A DNA stretch of 64,000 nt, taken from the NCBI GenBank assembly GCA_018343915.1, contig JABRWF010000005.1, positions 3,507,001 to 3,571,000 on the forward strand. Reading direction: 5' to 3'. Each line of letters opens with the position of its first letter. Positions within the stretch are counted from its first letter, which is position 1. Of the stretch, positions 47,083 through 60,700 are shown piece after piece. A model generated the notes under the pieces. That model worked only from the letters and a program-made list of their open reading frames with translations, was not told where the DNA came from and did no database searches. Source of the DNA: Agroathelia rolfsii (Eukaryota > Basidiomycota > Agaricomycetes > Amylocorticiales > Amylocorticiaceae). Made by a program: the position numbers and the translations under genes.

Positions 47083-49191
47083 ATGGACGCTGCAACTACT
47101 AACATCAAACCCCTGCGACGGTCAACAACTACTACTGATCATATAGACTCCTGTCATGTTCCAGATGATGACGAGCGTCATTTCCCGCCGACAGAACCGC
47201 ATTCTGCTTTGGCGACTCCCATGAGAAGACCATCTCATGATGGGTCAAACAGAACATCTAATGCTACCTTTGTGGACGGGATAAATCTCGGAGAGGCTGA
47301 GAAGGCCGCTCGGAGAAAACTTTCTGATCAAGTCAACAACCAAGTTCCAGCAGAAGAACAACAATGGGCAGATGATATCGTTACTTTTAATTCCAAGACA
47401 GATACAGACAATCCCAAAAACGTAATATCATTTTCGTAGCTATTGTTTCATCGACCTAGGAGACTGATGTATTCTGAATTATCCTTCAGTGGCCTTTCCG
47501 CCGCAAAGTCCTTGTAACCATGTTATTTGGTTTCACAACAATGTGTTCCACCTTTGCGAGTTCGGTATTCAGCCCCGCAACCTCATACGTTGCTCGACAG
47601 TATGGTGTATCTACGGAAGTTGCCATCCTCGGATTGAGCCTTTTTATTGCTGGCTACATACCGGGCCCCGTGGTGTTTGCACCTGTATCGGAGGTATGGC
47701 TTTATTATTGTTCCGTTGATTCACGTTTTCCCTCCTGATGTCGGTCCATTGCTTAGATGTACGGCCGCAGGATTAGCGTGCTCGTCCCAATGTTTATCTT
47801 CATCTGCCTCAGCGCTGCTACTGCAACCGCCGAAAACTTGCAAACTATTTTTATTACACGTTTCTTTGCCGGGTTTTGCGCCAGCTCTCCCGTGGCTACC
47901 GTTGGAGGGGGTTTAGCGGACTTATTTGACCAAAAGGAACGGGGAACTGCGGTCGTGTTTTATTCTCTGGCGGTTGTCAGTGGACCTACACTTGGGCCTA
48001 TCATTGGTAAGCTTCGCTTGTATCATGCACCATGGGACCACAAATATCTGGTTTAAGCAATTACTGTCAGGTGGTGCAGTATCCCAAAGCTATCTGGGCT
48101 GGATATGGACGGAGTATCTTACAGTTATACTCACCAGTATCATCGTGAGGGAAACTCTTTGATTACAGCTAGTACCAATTTACTAAACCGCATCTAGATT
48201 CTATGCGATTTGTTTTTTCTGCCAGAAACCTTTGCACCCGTTCTTTTGACTAGGAAAGCCCGCCGGCTTCGCCGAAAGACCGGTAGATGGGCGCTGCATA
48301 GCAAACGTAGGAGGCTACTTCTTTCTCCATCAGTCGGACTAACCCGTTATTCGTTCCGTAGATGAGATGCAAGATTTCACCTTCAAGACTTTCTTAGACA
48401 AGAATCTTCTACGGCCGATTAAAATGATCATCTTTGAACCCATGGTCTTCTGTATCACGTTGTACAATTCATTTGTATGTAAGTATCGGCGGTCCTGTCT
48501 CAAATCCCCTGGCACTAACCTAGTTTCTAATGATCAGATGGTGTCCTTTACCTGTTGTTTGCCGCGGTACCTATTATTTACGAGCAAAATCGGGGCTGGA
48601 ATACCCTCGTCGGCTCACTTCCCTTCCTCGCTGTCTTGGTCGGTACATTTATTGCGGCCGGTATCAATATTGTCTATTCGCAGCACTTCTTTGCGCCTCT
48701 CGTTGAGCGTTACGGTCGTGTAGAGCCGGAGAGACGGTTAATACCGATGATGGTCGGTTCTATCTCTTTTCCCATCGGATTCTTCCTCCTAGGCTGGACG
48801 GCCCGGACCAGCATCAACTGGTTCCCGAGCGTGCTGGGACTAGTGTTCGTAGGAACCAGCTTCTTGTTGATCTTCCAGGTGCATAACTTTTTCTTTTGTC
48901 TAGCTGGGGAAACTGACGAGGACAACCCAATGACAGGCTGGTATCAATTATCTGATCGATGCGTATACAGTGTACAGTGCATCTGCCGTGGCAGCCAATA
49001 CCTTCCTCCGATCCTTCTTTGCCGCCGGGCTTCCACTTATCGCGCAGCCTATGTTTCGTGGACTTGGTATTGATTGGGCATGTACGTTACTGGGCTGCAT
49101 CGGCGTTCTGTTGGCCATGGTGCCATTCCTGTTCTTCAAATATGGCAAGGCTTTAAGAGCGCGATCCAAGCTGGCCGCCGACGACTTGTAG
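47083..49191 (+). CDS. MFS transporter, DHA1 drug/polyamine type
   Basis: Proton antiporter of the major facilitator superfamily, about 550 residues, 12 helices, several exons. A long hydrophilic N-terminus (MDAATTNIKPLRRSTTTTDH and so on) precedes WPFRRKVLVTMLFGFTTMCS. Motif A lies in the loop after helix 2: PVSEMYGRRISVLVP. The central loop matches the polyamine/caffeine-resistance group: FLPETFAPVLLTRKARRLRR, KTGRWALHSKRDEM and NLLRPIKMIIFEPMVF. The second half includes VYGVLYLLFAAVPIIYEQ and VEPERRLIPMMVGSISFPIG, and the protein ends SKLAADDL. Splice sites keep frame throughout. Substrates of relatives include polyamines and toxic drugs; the actual one is unknown. Confidence 0.93.
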
Positions 49192-49557
49192 AAAAGAGAT
49201 GCTAGAATCAATGTCATAAAAGTAAACTACGTACTAATATAGCAAATACTCAAAGGAACATCACTTTGTATTATAGATTTATCATTGGTGGTCTTAAATG
49301 GAGGCCTCTGCGAAGTTGTAACATGAGGTTGATTGACGTCAGTTCATGTATCCGTGATCATATGTTGAATTCAAACTTCTTGATGTATAACGCGATATAA
49401 TTTAAAATGGGTTTTTTTTTTTTCAATCCAGGGGGTTTCCGCGACAAAATGCCGGGTCGGACCTCCGCTCGATTCAGGGAAGAAAATGACCATTAGAGAG
49501 GAATCCCAAAGTAATTTAGCAATAAATAACAAGAAACAGCAAAAGATAACATCGAAA
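49192..49557. other. Intergenic between convergent genes
   Basis: 3' flanks of the MFS transporter and of the FMP52-like gene. A T-run occurs at about 49411-49421. No gene. Confidence 0.5.
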
Positions 49558-50464
49558 TCACTTGGCAAGGTAGGCTGCTCCCTTGTTAGAAATCACCGTG
49601 AATGGGGCATCCGAAGACCCACATTTAAATGCCTCCACTTGCCTAGGCAATGCAGAGGCGCCTATAGCACCAGCAGTTGCAATCGATTTTCCGAGGAGCT
49701 GGACATCGATTTCAAGACTCGAGGATATGTGCGATAAAGCACCAAAAATGGTACTGAGAAAACGTGTATTTAGTCAGTCTCGGTCCAGTATTTCCTATTA
49801 TTTAATCTTACTTGAGGATCGGCTCGAGAGGTCGGTATTCAGTTCGCTCGGCATTCATGAAGAAGCCAGGACGGAAAGCAATGGTCTCTGTGTAACCTAA
49901 GCGAGCCAGCGCATTTTCAGTTAAACCTTTACTCTTGAAATAGAGGAAGAATGAATTCGGATCAGCGCGACCAGACTACAAAAAAAAAAAAGGATGATTA
50001 GCCCAAGATCACAATTAACGGAGAACTTAGAAATTAGCATACCGATAAATACACTAATCTTTGATTGGTGCCCTCAATTCTTGCTTCTTTAGCAGCAGCG
50101 ACGACATAATCCCTGTCAATCTTCTCGAAAGCTTCTGTGCTGCCGGCGGTTTTCCTAGTTGTCCCCAGCGTGATATAAACCACATCCCATTTGGTGTCTT
50201 TGAAGGCTGAAGTTGCAGATAGGTTCTCGAAATCAACGGTTTGTTGAGTGAACTTGGCACGATGTTGAGGAAGACTTTCAAGAGGAGTTGTACGGCGCCC
50301 AAACTCTCCAATGTGGGTGAATTGGGAATTAGTTAGGAGCTCTCTGAGAACATGACGACCAACGGCACCGGTAGCGCCAATGATAAGTGCAGATTGACCT
50401 GTCGGCGGAAGGTAAACCTCGACGTAGTAATTTACTGTTTGACACAAGGAATGTTACCAGTCAT
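49558..50464 (-). CDS. NAD(P)-binding protein, FMP52/HTATIP2-like
   Basis: Short-chain-type Rossmann protein of about 240 residues. A very short first exon (ATG ACT G) is spliced by an intron ending CCGACAG to give MTGQSALIIGATGAVGRHVL, which supplies the nucleotide motif GATGAVG. It goes on with IGEFGRRTTPL, KWDVVYITLGTTRKTAGSTE, the active-site-like QRLVYLSSGRADPNS, then LYFKSKGLTENALARLGY and RPGFFMNAERTEYRPLEPI, ending KGAAYLAK. This is the layout of the FMP52/HTATIP2 family: mitochondrial outer membrane in yeast, a tumour-suppressor reductase-like protein in animals. Biochemical activity in fungi is unknown. The tiny first exon is easily missed by gene callers. Confidence 0.87.
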
Positions 50465-51372
50465 GGCTCAGAAACTATCGGCTTTGGTTCTCGTGTCTTA
50501 AAGTGTAGACGTGAATGGAGGAGTAAAGCAAGTATACAATGTGTAATTGCATTTATACTTTAGAATCATGGTGAATGCACTAGGATAACTTGAAGGACGC
50601 GCGTAAGTGCGGCGTAACCGGTGCCGGGCGATGATGTCAACTTAATTCGCCTACAAAACACCGTATTATTAGGTATGAAACCGCGTAGCAGTCAGCGAAA
50701 ATTGGGAAGCCCAATTTAGGTAGTAGAGTTCTTGGCGTAAGATTACAGGAATAACCACCCAGCTAGATTGTAGTGTTTGTAGATGTTAACAACAACGATA
50801 CTCACTGGCATAGTGCCTAGTAACAGTATTTCTACTAGCAGCCATGTCTTGCTAACACTCCCTTATTACTATATCTACAGCACGGGCAATATCTTAGGTA
50901 AATGATGTATGTAATATATCGATACATACTATCATGCACTTGCGTTTCCAATGGACCCTCGCCGAATTTCTGGTCACTCAACACGTTGAATCCACAACTC
51001 GGGCTTATTCATTCAACCCAGCATCGAGCGACCCGGTGGACATGTGTACTGGTGCCAATCATGATCCAGGAAAATACATCTTTAGCCTTGCATTTTGATC
51101 ACTCATAGGGTGTTCCTTGATGTAAAATAAAACTGGAATCACACTCGTTCTAGCAGGGTTCCTGAGTTCAGTGGAAGTTGAAGAGGCTCGAGCTGGGTCA
51201 CGTGTAAGAAGAGTGCTTGTGTTTACCAGTGTTTGCCTGTGCCCCGTTGACCTCCATCCTTCATCATCACCGCCGACCCACTCCAACCCTACCGCCCCGC
51301 CATATCGTTGTTGCCGCCGCCAAAGACAACGATTGACACGACTTTGCCATCCGAGGGTCGCCAACGCTCACT
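50465..51372. other. Intergenic between divergent genes
   Basis: About 0.9 kb, divergent between the FMP52-like gene (-) and the FHA-domain gene (+). It probably holds both promoters. No other gene is seen. Confidence 0.5.
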
Positions 51373-54260
51373 ATGATGGCCAACCATAGCCAACAATCCC
51401 AGCCACAACACCTACAACAACTCCCATACCCCGCCCTCTATCTGTATCCCCTCAATGACTCATTTGTACCCAAACATATCTCTCTCGCCAACGGCGTAAG
51501 AGTGAAGATTGGCCGCCAAACAAATGCCAAGACAAGTCCTGCCGAGCGAAACGGCTACTTCGACTCCAAAGTGCTCAGTCGACAACATGCGGAAGTCTGG
51601 GAGGAAGGTGGCAAGGTGATTGTTCATCCTTTTTCTTTTGGGCTCTGGTTTGCATTTCTGCAAGGGTAGTGCTGGTGAAGAATCCTGGGCACATTCCATC
51701 GGTTATTGTGTGCTTCATGCGATTCTTTTTGCCGCAATTCTAATGCCGCTGAGGCTGTTTTCGTACGTATATTGGACGAGTTTATTGCCTGTTCAATGTA
51801 TATGCGGACGACTGGGCTCTGGCAACTTCCCCGGTATATCCGCATGCATAACCAACTCCGCGTCTTGCGAGCATGTTTTGTTGTGTTGAACTCACCCCTT
51901 TCACAGATTCTCATCAAAGATGTGAAGAGTTCAAACGGCACTTTCATCAACGGAGAGCGTCTTAGTCCTGAAGGCGTGGAGTCGGAGCCCTTTGAGATGA
52001 AAAGTGATGACATCGTGGTATGGCTATTTGTTCAACTAGCCCGGAAGCACCTCATCAACACGCTTCGCAGGAATTCGGCATAGATATCGTAGGCGAGGAC
52101 AACAAAACGATTGTTCATCACAAAGTCGCCGCTCGAGTCGTATGCGTATTCACCGAACAGGACGTCCAAGTCGCCGCTCGTGCTGAGGCTCACCAACAAC
52201 AACAGCAACAGCAACAACAACAACAACCGTCCTCTTCAATTATGATGCCACAACCTGGCCCATCTCAGGGAAATGCCTTCAACTTCCAGAATCAGCAGAG
52301 ACGGCCACCGATACAGGCCGCTTCTGCCCTGGGAGGCATGGGTGGCAGTCTACGTCAGCCCGGAAAAAGCGGTCTCAACTTTGATCATATCTTGTCGAGA
52401 CTGCAGGGCGAACTCCAAAAAAGTCGCGAGACTGGTGCCGAACTCCGCTCGCTCTCAGGAGCAATGAATGAAATCCATGATACCCTCGGGGGTTCACTCG
52501 TATGTCAAATTCATCTATTTCTGTGTCTTTGGATCTCGGTCACTAAATGCCGCTGCTACAGCCTCAAAACATCCCTTCATACCCAGCTGCGCTTCCACCT
52601 GTACGACCACCGCAAATGGCTGGTCAGCCTGCCGCGAACGGCAGCGCCTCCGTCAATGGCATACCCCCTGTAGATTTGTCAGAAATCCAAAATCAACTGC
52701 AACAAACGCAGTCCTCCCTTGCTGCTCACGTAGACAAAGTGAGAGCATTGGAAAATGCCATGGCTGAGCAAGATGCCTTGAAACGAGAGGTGGGCGAGCT
52801 CCGCGAGATTGTCGAGGTTCGTCGACGTGAGGAGCTCGAGCGAGCCAATCGCGAGATGGAGATCGATCACAGAAATCGTGACGATGATGATGCGGCGAGT
52901 GTGCACACGGTCGTCCCTCACGAGTTGGAGCGAGTTGAGGAGGAGGATGAGCATCAACTTGCACTGGCGGCGAGTGAGGGTGATGCAGAGGGCAGTGGCG
53001 ATGAGGGTGAGGAGGAGGAACGCGAGGAGCAGAGAAGACGGCGAGGTGAAGCCGGTGTTCGGCCGCGTACGCCTGAGCCGTCCAGTCTCGGCATGCGGGA
53101 GGATGATGATGAGCGACGCGGCGAGGCGGCTCGACGGTCAAGTGTCGTTGATGACGAGCAAAAAATGCGCGTCGATGAGCTACTTCAGCGCCTCAATGCA
53201 CTCACGACCCAAGTTGAGACCGCTCTTGAGCTTTCTCAAACCTATCGGGCTCAACATACAGCGGCCCAAGAGACGATCGTCGCCTTGCAAGCCAAGGTTA
53301 CCACGCTCGAGGGACTCGTTCAGTCGACACAGGCTCGGGTTGAGGAGCAAGCAAAAGCTGAGGAGGCACGCGCCGCTAAGCAAGCAGAGGTGGAGGCCGC
53401 TATCGCAGCATCCGTGGCATCCCAGGAGAAGGAAAAAGATGCTCTGTCGGTTACTACTATCCTGATGGAATGGAAGAAATCCGTTGAGGGCCAGTGGAGC
53501 ACCGTCCAGGAGGAGTGGGCTGCCGAGCGTGAGCGACTTGCGAAAGCTCGACAAGAATGGGAAGACCGCAACAAGCAGGCGGATATCAAGCTTGTGGAGG
53601 TTACCTCGAGAATCGGTGTCCTGGAGGAAAAGGCTCGTTCTTCCTACACGCCCTATACGAACGGTCACTCCATCAAGCACGAGGAGCAGGACACCTCTTT
53701 CAAAACCAAGATTGAAAGCGGATTGGCTACACCTCCGAGTCCTCGAAGCCTGTCTGTAGAATCCAGAGGGGGTCGTAAGAAGCGCCGCTCTAGCTCGCAT
53801 AGAGGACGTTCGCGTTCTACATCTCCCATTGGTACGGATACAACCGCTGTTGAGGAACCAGAAAGTACTGAAGTCAGTGGCTCGATCTCCTCTGGCAAGA
53901 AGAGGTTGGATGCATCACCCAAACGAGCCGATACGAACAGTACAGCTGGTAGCGAAGGCGACGAGTCTTTTGCGTGTGACAGGAGTCATACGGATGCAGG
54001 AGACGCCTACGCCACACCAGAGTCTTCGTCATATCTAACATCTCCTTCGGCGGCGCCTGTAATACACGATAAGTCGCATGCTGTATCCAAGCCGGCGAGT
54101 CGAGAACCGGTGTGTATCTTAACGTGTCCATCGTTGAAAGCTGTCCAGCTAATTGTTTTTTTTTTTTTTTCCACAGCACGCCCAAGTAATGACGGCAGTA
54201 GGTGTGCTAGCTCTCAGTGTTGCCGTAGCTTCCGTATTATGGCATGTTAAACCAGAGTAG
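51373..54260 (+). CDS. FHA-domain tail-anchored protein, SLMAP/Far9/PRO45 type
   Basis: Probably the STRIPAK-complex subunit related to animal SLMAP, yeast Far9/Far10, fission yeast Csc1 and Sordaria PRO45. The FHA domain is split by a 290-base intron: VRVKIGRQTNAKTSPAERNG, YFDSKVLSRQHAEVWEEGGK, then ILIKDVKSSNGTFINGERLS (the GR, SxxH and NG residues that bind phospho-threonine). Next are a short polyglutamine run, proline-rich segments and a long coiled coil (VDKVRALENAMAEQDALKRE, later LLQRLNALTTQVETALELSQ and ARVEEQAKAEEARAAKQAEV). A basic-Ser region follows. The last exon, joined after a T-rich intron, gives HAQVMTAVGVLALSVAVASV and ends LWHVKPE, a C-terminal membrane anchor. The length is about 850 residues. 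The assignment rests on this domain order, with FHA and tail anchor together being the telling combination. Confidence 0.85.
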
Positions 54261-54795
54261 GGGAGTCACACAGCTATATGTACATGTCTGCTAGAGGCAG
54301 AGTTGTTGGTTCTATCATCTGGAATTCAATCCTGAACACTCCTTTGTCTTTTTTTTCTCTATCTCTTATAATGTTTCATGTTTACTTTCGGTCGCGTCTA
54401 CATTATGCTTTCCTCCGTGCTAGTGTCTCCCTCTCTCCTCTTCATGCAACCTTTGTCTGTCATACCTTTCATTTATACACCTGCGTATAGCATAACTATT
54501 TAACGATGATGATTCATGACGAATGTTTTATTTTTCTTGTATAAAGGAACGGGTGATGGGCGCAACGAATGTGATTATGTCATTTGCCACGACGAATTTA
54601 GATATGAAAATTCACGCCACCGCCACCGTCACTGTAAACACAAGTTGCCAACTTCGGCGGGCAGCATATAGACTTGGACGTCTGGGGCTTCTGATCCACT
54701 GGCATCACTGCTCAAATTACTACCACCGTTCATCACTAAACGGCCTCTGTCTATTTCGTGTGCGCTTGAGGCGCCACACATTAGCACCTGCAGTG
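54261..54795. other. Intergenic between FHA and Furry genes
   Basis: About 530 bases between two tandem genes on the plus strand, holding the 3' end of one and the promoter of the other. No further gene is seen. Confidence 0.5.
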
Positions 54796-57700
54796 ATGAG
54801 TACGGATGGCATCCAAATTACTATCCCTGGTATGATAATAAATACGGTCATTTTAGCACCGTCTTCTTGCGGCTTATAGTTCCCGAATTTACAGATTTAG
54901 ACGACACTGATTTCACTTCGACCCCCATTCCCTTTGGAAAGGCAGGAGGCGGTGGGGCATTCGGCCATGGTACTGGTTTCGGTAGCGGCTCTGGGTTCGG
55001 CAACCACGGAGGCGGTTTTGGCAGTGGCAGCGGCTTCTCTGGCAGTGGAGGAGCATTTGGATTTGGGTCATCAGGTGGAGGCATAGGACTGGGTCTGGCT
55101 GCTGGACTGGAGAGCCCTTCTAGCATCACCCCCATTGCGTTACCAGAAGCGGCAGATCGATCTTATTTCCATGCTCGCACAGACTCGCTAGCTTCAGACG
55201 ATTCCTCTCAATCACTTACTTCGACTCGGATCACTGCTGGACGTGTGTTTGGACATTCTACACAGCCGTCGACATCTACCTCTACCAGCACGCCGTTCAC
55301 CAAGAAACCTTCGTTTGCTTCGATTCGAAATGCGTTCAAGAACGGTCACAAGGGCAATGATATCCCACCACTCCCCAGTCTTGATCATCTAAATGATGTT
55401 CCCCTCAAGTCTGCGTTCAACCGGTCGAACTCGTCGCTTGCTCAGGGCCCTCCACGGAAGATGTCTGCTGCAAGGCCAGCAACACCGGTAACAGAAACTA
55501 AACGACCTACTCGATCTCGCAACCCTTCGTTTGCCAAATCTCGCCATTCACATAACGGCTCTTTGTTCCATTTCTCGGACTCCAGTAGTGACCATGGCCA
55601 TGGTTTTGGCTCTATATCGCCTCCTCCCCCTGTCCCCCGCATGCCTGGCGCCTTCCAGGCTCGAAGTGACAGTCCACAAGAGATAGATGACTCCCAGGTT
55701 GTCATCGAACCAAGGACTCCTGCTGATTATGCCCTTCATGCCGTATTTTTTCGCTTTGCGGCATCCGCTGAAGTAAAGATAGATGCATTTTTGAGGGAAG
55801 GTCTTGTAAGCGTTAGTCCATTGTCCTAGCCTAGTTTGGTATTAACCTCAATCAGGATCCTGAGCCATTACTATCAAAAGCTATGGGTCCCGGAAAAGAT
55901 AACAAATTTGACGAGCTTCTCCAGTCGTTGGCCAAAATTGCTCAAAAACATACTAAACCTGTCATCGACTCAGTCATGCGCTGGAGGCAAACGCAGAACA
56001 ACGAAAAGGTTAACGAGGACATAGTCAATTTGCACAGTACTCATCCCTGGACCGCACAAGCTGATGTTTATGCTATACTGGCGGAACGTCGCACGCTCGC
56101 CTGCATCTACATCATGTGCCGTGCATTCATACAAATTCTGAAGTCTGTTCCGAAAGATGGATTAAACGATGCACTCGGATATCGCCTTGAGGAGACGACC
56201 TTTGAACAGTTTCGACGTCCCGATCTTAAGCTTTTGGCTCAATCTGCCAATCATAGGGAGAACGACGAGCTTTACGCTACTTTACTAGGGCACCTTGCCA
56301 AGATAAGGTTCGAACAACCCATAGTATTTGAATAGAGCATGCTCAACAGTTTCGTAGATTTGTAAGCGTCACAGATCGGTTTATTGACGAGCTGACCCCG
56401 GTTGCCAATGGGCAAATGCCGAAAGATTCCGAACTGAGATACGAGCACCTGGTATCAGGTCTTAAATATATCGAGATCAAGGTAATTCGTTCTTGCACTC
56501 TTTCAGCTTTCCTCAGTTCTAATTCTCAAAGGTGTGGCCAACCGAAGCCTTCGAGGAAGCGGAGGAGTTTATGGAGTCGTTATCGAAGTCTTTCATTAAT
56601 ACCCATGGTCAGAGACTGAAGGTTGCTTTTTCCGAGTCAATCGTTCATCTATTGCATCCCATTGGCATGGTGAGCAACTCTTGTTTATGATATCAACTAC
56701 ATATGTTTATTTTGGTTTAGACTGCACAAGCAGAAGTGAACAATCCACTGTGGGCAAAAGCCATGGAAGCTATCTTCCCGAGGGCTCGTGAGATGGCCAC
56801 GAAGCCTCGTTACTGGAGCGCTGCGTATCCGCTCATGATCGTCTCACTCTGTGTGGCACCTCAGCAATACTTTCTTCGCCATTGGATGGCTTGTGTTGAC
56901 GCGGGTTTAAGTAAACTAAAGGTAATGGGCTTTCATTCTGGTATCAAGCCTATTACTCATTCTTCACAGGAAAAAGCCTCAAAGGCTACCATCTTGAACG
57001 GCATCATGCGCCTCGTATGGACATATTTATATCGGTGTGCAGAGTCACCCTCCACAGCGACCGGCAAATTGGAGATCCTCTTGCGTCGATTTTTCCCTTT
57101 GAACCGAATGCTCGTCATTCCTGCTGATGAATCGCACGATATACTTGTCTACATTCTTTATTTCGTTCTCTCCCGATATCCCGACTATGGACGGGAATTC
57201 TGTCTCGACCTGATGCAGGAGCCTTCACTTACATCTAGTTCATCGACAGCCCCGACAGCACAAGTCTCTGCTGAGCGCCTGGACATTGCTATGAATGCCA
57301 TTCTACTATCACTCACAGATTCGGATCGATCGCGAGTAACCCCTCCCTGGCCCTCTAGTATCGACTTCTCTACGGTTCCTCCAGCATCGGATTATCCCCG
57401 ATCTTCGGAGTACTTGTCTCCTACGGGTCAAATAAAGCCCGGCATGCGTGACTGCTTGGATAGATGCAGTGCGGCACTGGCGATCATTTCCAAGTCTGTC
57501 CATAGTCAAGTTGGCCTCATGTCCGTTTTCGACGACGAATGGATCTACAACCGCCAAAATTTTGCCCTCGATGAGGCTCATAGCCATATCATCCGACAAC
57601 ATGCAGAGGGCGTCATAGCCTATCCTATCCACTTTTCTGCTCAGATTAGCATGCTCAGGTCGTGTTTCAACGCGTGGCCTCGATGCCTTCACTCTTCCCT

Positions 57701-60700
57701 CCCCACCGAAACCGCGATTCAGATGCTTATTCATGGACTCTTTCACGTGGAGCCTGCTGTAAACGAGGCTGCCTCCGCAGCGTTGAAACGCTTTATGTCG
57801 CATGCCCAGTCTTCGGGACTTGTCATCGAACGCTTGACCAAGTTTCTTTTCGAACCTAGGCATCTGTCGAACAGCGGATCCGGAATAATGCTGCCCTTCG
57901 AGATTTCTCGCGTCGTCCAGCTCTGGGCAAGTTTGGCTAGCATCTGGGTATCGACATTGACCGACGACTTGCCGAACCAAACTCCAGAGGATCTTTCAAA
58001 GGTTCTAGACATCATCGGCTCAATCGAGCTTGGTGGAACGATCTTGCTGTCCAGCGAGGCCAAGCATGCGTATGCTTCGGGAATTTCAATCATGCAATCC
58101 CTAAATCCCTTATCCAAACAGCTCTCATCGCTGGATGCTGGGGCCGGACATTTGCGCGTAGTGAGCTTGCTTCATGGAGACGAAATGGACGAGTCTATTT
58201 TGCACGGCTTTGATGAGGTGCTGGACAAGACGGAAATTGACCGCTTAGATCACTGGCGTTTGACCGGAGACGTAGATTATCTATTGTTGTTCGCAAAGAG
58301 CCAGGATCCTATTGATCGCCTGTTATGGCGCTCTGTTTACCCATCTATCGTCCGGGCTTGCAAGGAACGCCTCATAAAAACTATTCAACCACTGCGGGAG
58401 GTTATTGCCGTGGCCGCTTCGCGGTACCATCCCTTTATGGCACAGTTGGCCGGTCTCAGCTCTAGGTTACCATTTTCCCATGCGCCTCGGCCCACGTACG
58501 TGGGATCGGATAAAAACAATACGGAGAAGGAAAATCTGCGCGTTCTTGTTGAGAAGCAGCCATTAATCCATCAATGGTCTACATGGGTTAAAGTTCTATG
58601 TTCAACCGCCGAGCTTCAGGACTCGCGGCCTGCATTTTTCACGTCCAATCGGGAGCACACGCAGGCTCCGTCGGATCTTGGTTTTGAGCGTGAACGGATG
58701 ACGACGACACGTGGATTGTTCAGATACCTAACGCCATTCCTAGACTCGGAGTACACTATCTTCCGAAGCGCGGCTGTGCTGTGCATCAGCTCCTTTCCAT
58801 CCTCTGCGTATCCACAATTGCTCGACGACCTCAATCTGCTCGCCGCACGCCAGTTTTATGACGAATCACGGGTTAAATCCATTCCGGGAGTACAACTCGT
58901 ACGTGCACGACAGGAGCGTTTGCACTCTGCAGTGGCCCGCATCTACTACCTGACGGCTGATCTACTACCGCGCCAACGCTCGGCCGGTCGACAAGGTGCT
59001 TTGACCAACGTGCTCAAGTTCGTTAGATCAACACAAACATTCCTGTCGTCCCCAGAGGCTCGAGACAATCACAACCTCCAGCGGTTACGGCGCTACTTCT
59101 GTGGAACCGTAGAGCGTTTCTTTACGGGATTGGAGGGCCTTGAGGGTGTCGACCGCTTCATTCCTCAACAGATGCATCTCTCTCTATATCGCATGTGCGA
59201 AGAATGGTGTCAGCTCGGTCCTCAGGCTGACTACGTCAATCAACGCATGGTAGTAATGCAGAGGGCGGCCCGTAGCTCTGATGGCCAGGATGCTGCCGAC
59301 AAGTTTCTTCACGAGACTAAGCTGCTTACGAACGCAGCGATAGGTGCATTATGTGCACTCTGTGTAAGCTGACATATTTTTAAACAAAAGCTCAGAAGAA
59401 ACTTATAACTTGGCAGCCCAGAGCTCTGACACCTCCTGATGTCTCTTCGGGCTCGCCGACTGACAAGATTAGCTCTGACTTTCTGCGACCACTTACTCCG
59501 TCTTCGGTCCTAGACAGGATAAGTGCCATTCTGGCTTCCCCCATCGCACCTATCCAGGCACGTGGAAGGTACGAGTTTAATTCATAAATACCTTTACACG
59601 CGGTGCTGATAACGATAAATCAACCATCAGAAAGGCTCTCAAGTCCCTCTTGATTTATCATCAAGATCGGGTACTTGTATCGGAAACCTTGCGCCGGTCA
59701 TTCGTTCTTGGGGAGGAGACTGATTCGAGTTCATTCCAATTTTTCGAGATCGTGGTTGATGTAATCACCACTGCTAGCGAACATCCCTTCATGTTTGGCC
59801 AAAGCGTGTGTCTTGGGTTAACAAATTTGTGCCATCCGTTATACGATGTTCGCCGTCTCGCTTTTACACTTTTGGAAAGCGTCCATATCAGTGCATCTGG
59901 CATGCTATCGATGGCAGATTTCGAAGCGCCTCTTGGCAGCAATACTTCCAGCACTTACCTCCGAACTCATCGTTTAATATCGGACTTTTTGGCGGGCGAG
60001 CATTTGGCTCATTCGCAGGAAATCCTTTCGCAGTTTACCATTTGGCTTTCGTTATTTTCCGAGCGCCAATCCCCCTTCAGCCTATTCATTCTGCAGAGCC
60101 TGGAGGATTGGGTGTCCAACATCAATTTCCTTCAAGAGGACTCTCCTGAGTTGTCGAGAGAAGGCCTTTTTTCGCTATTGAACCTGATAGCACTCACCTT
60201 GCGTTTCGGAACGAGTCACCCGGAGCAGGTCCTGGCGTTATGGACACGCGTAACCGATGCACCACATGAAGCTAATGGCCATGCAGCGGTCAGGTTCTTG
60301 CTCGAACAGTCCCATAAGGTTGGCAGTATACCTTTCGCACAGGCGGCGTCAACAATTGTATCGGCACTCTCGCAAACAGTCATTGGTCAAGCCATTTATG
60401 AAGAATTATGTAGCCTCATCATCCCGGCTCGTATGCTCATAACACTAGACCATAAATTAGCACCCCCGGACTCTCAGGACACAGACCTATGGTCTGATTT
60501 GGACGCTCTCTTTGCCGAACAACCACGTATGCCTCTTGGCACAGCGCAGTTCGCTCTTCTTTTCCTTAACAATGCTGCCCTTGATCGTCAATGGGACTTG
60601 CACCAACATCTGTCTACTCTTTTGCACGCTATCTTCACCCAACTGGATAGTCGGAACGCATTCGTGCGCCAGCAATGCCAATACTTCTTGCTTCAAATAA

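Noticed and set aside
52192..52230. CAA/CAG repeat as a separate satellite
   Set aside because: It encodes the polyglutamine run of the FHA protein; an ordinary feature of fungal regulatory proteins.
54848..55135. Proline-rich minus-strand frame
   Set aside because: It is the antisense shadow of the Gly/Phe-rich Furry segment.
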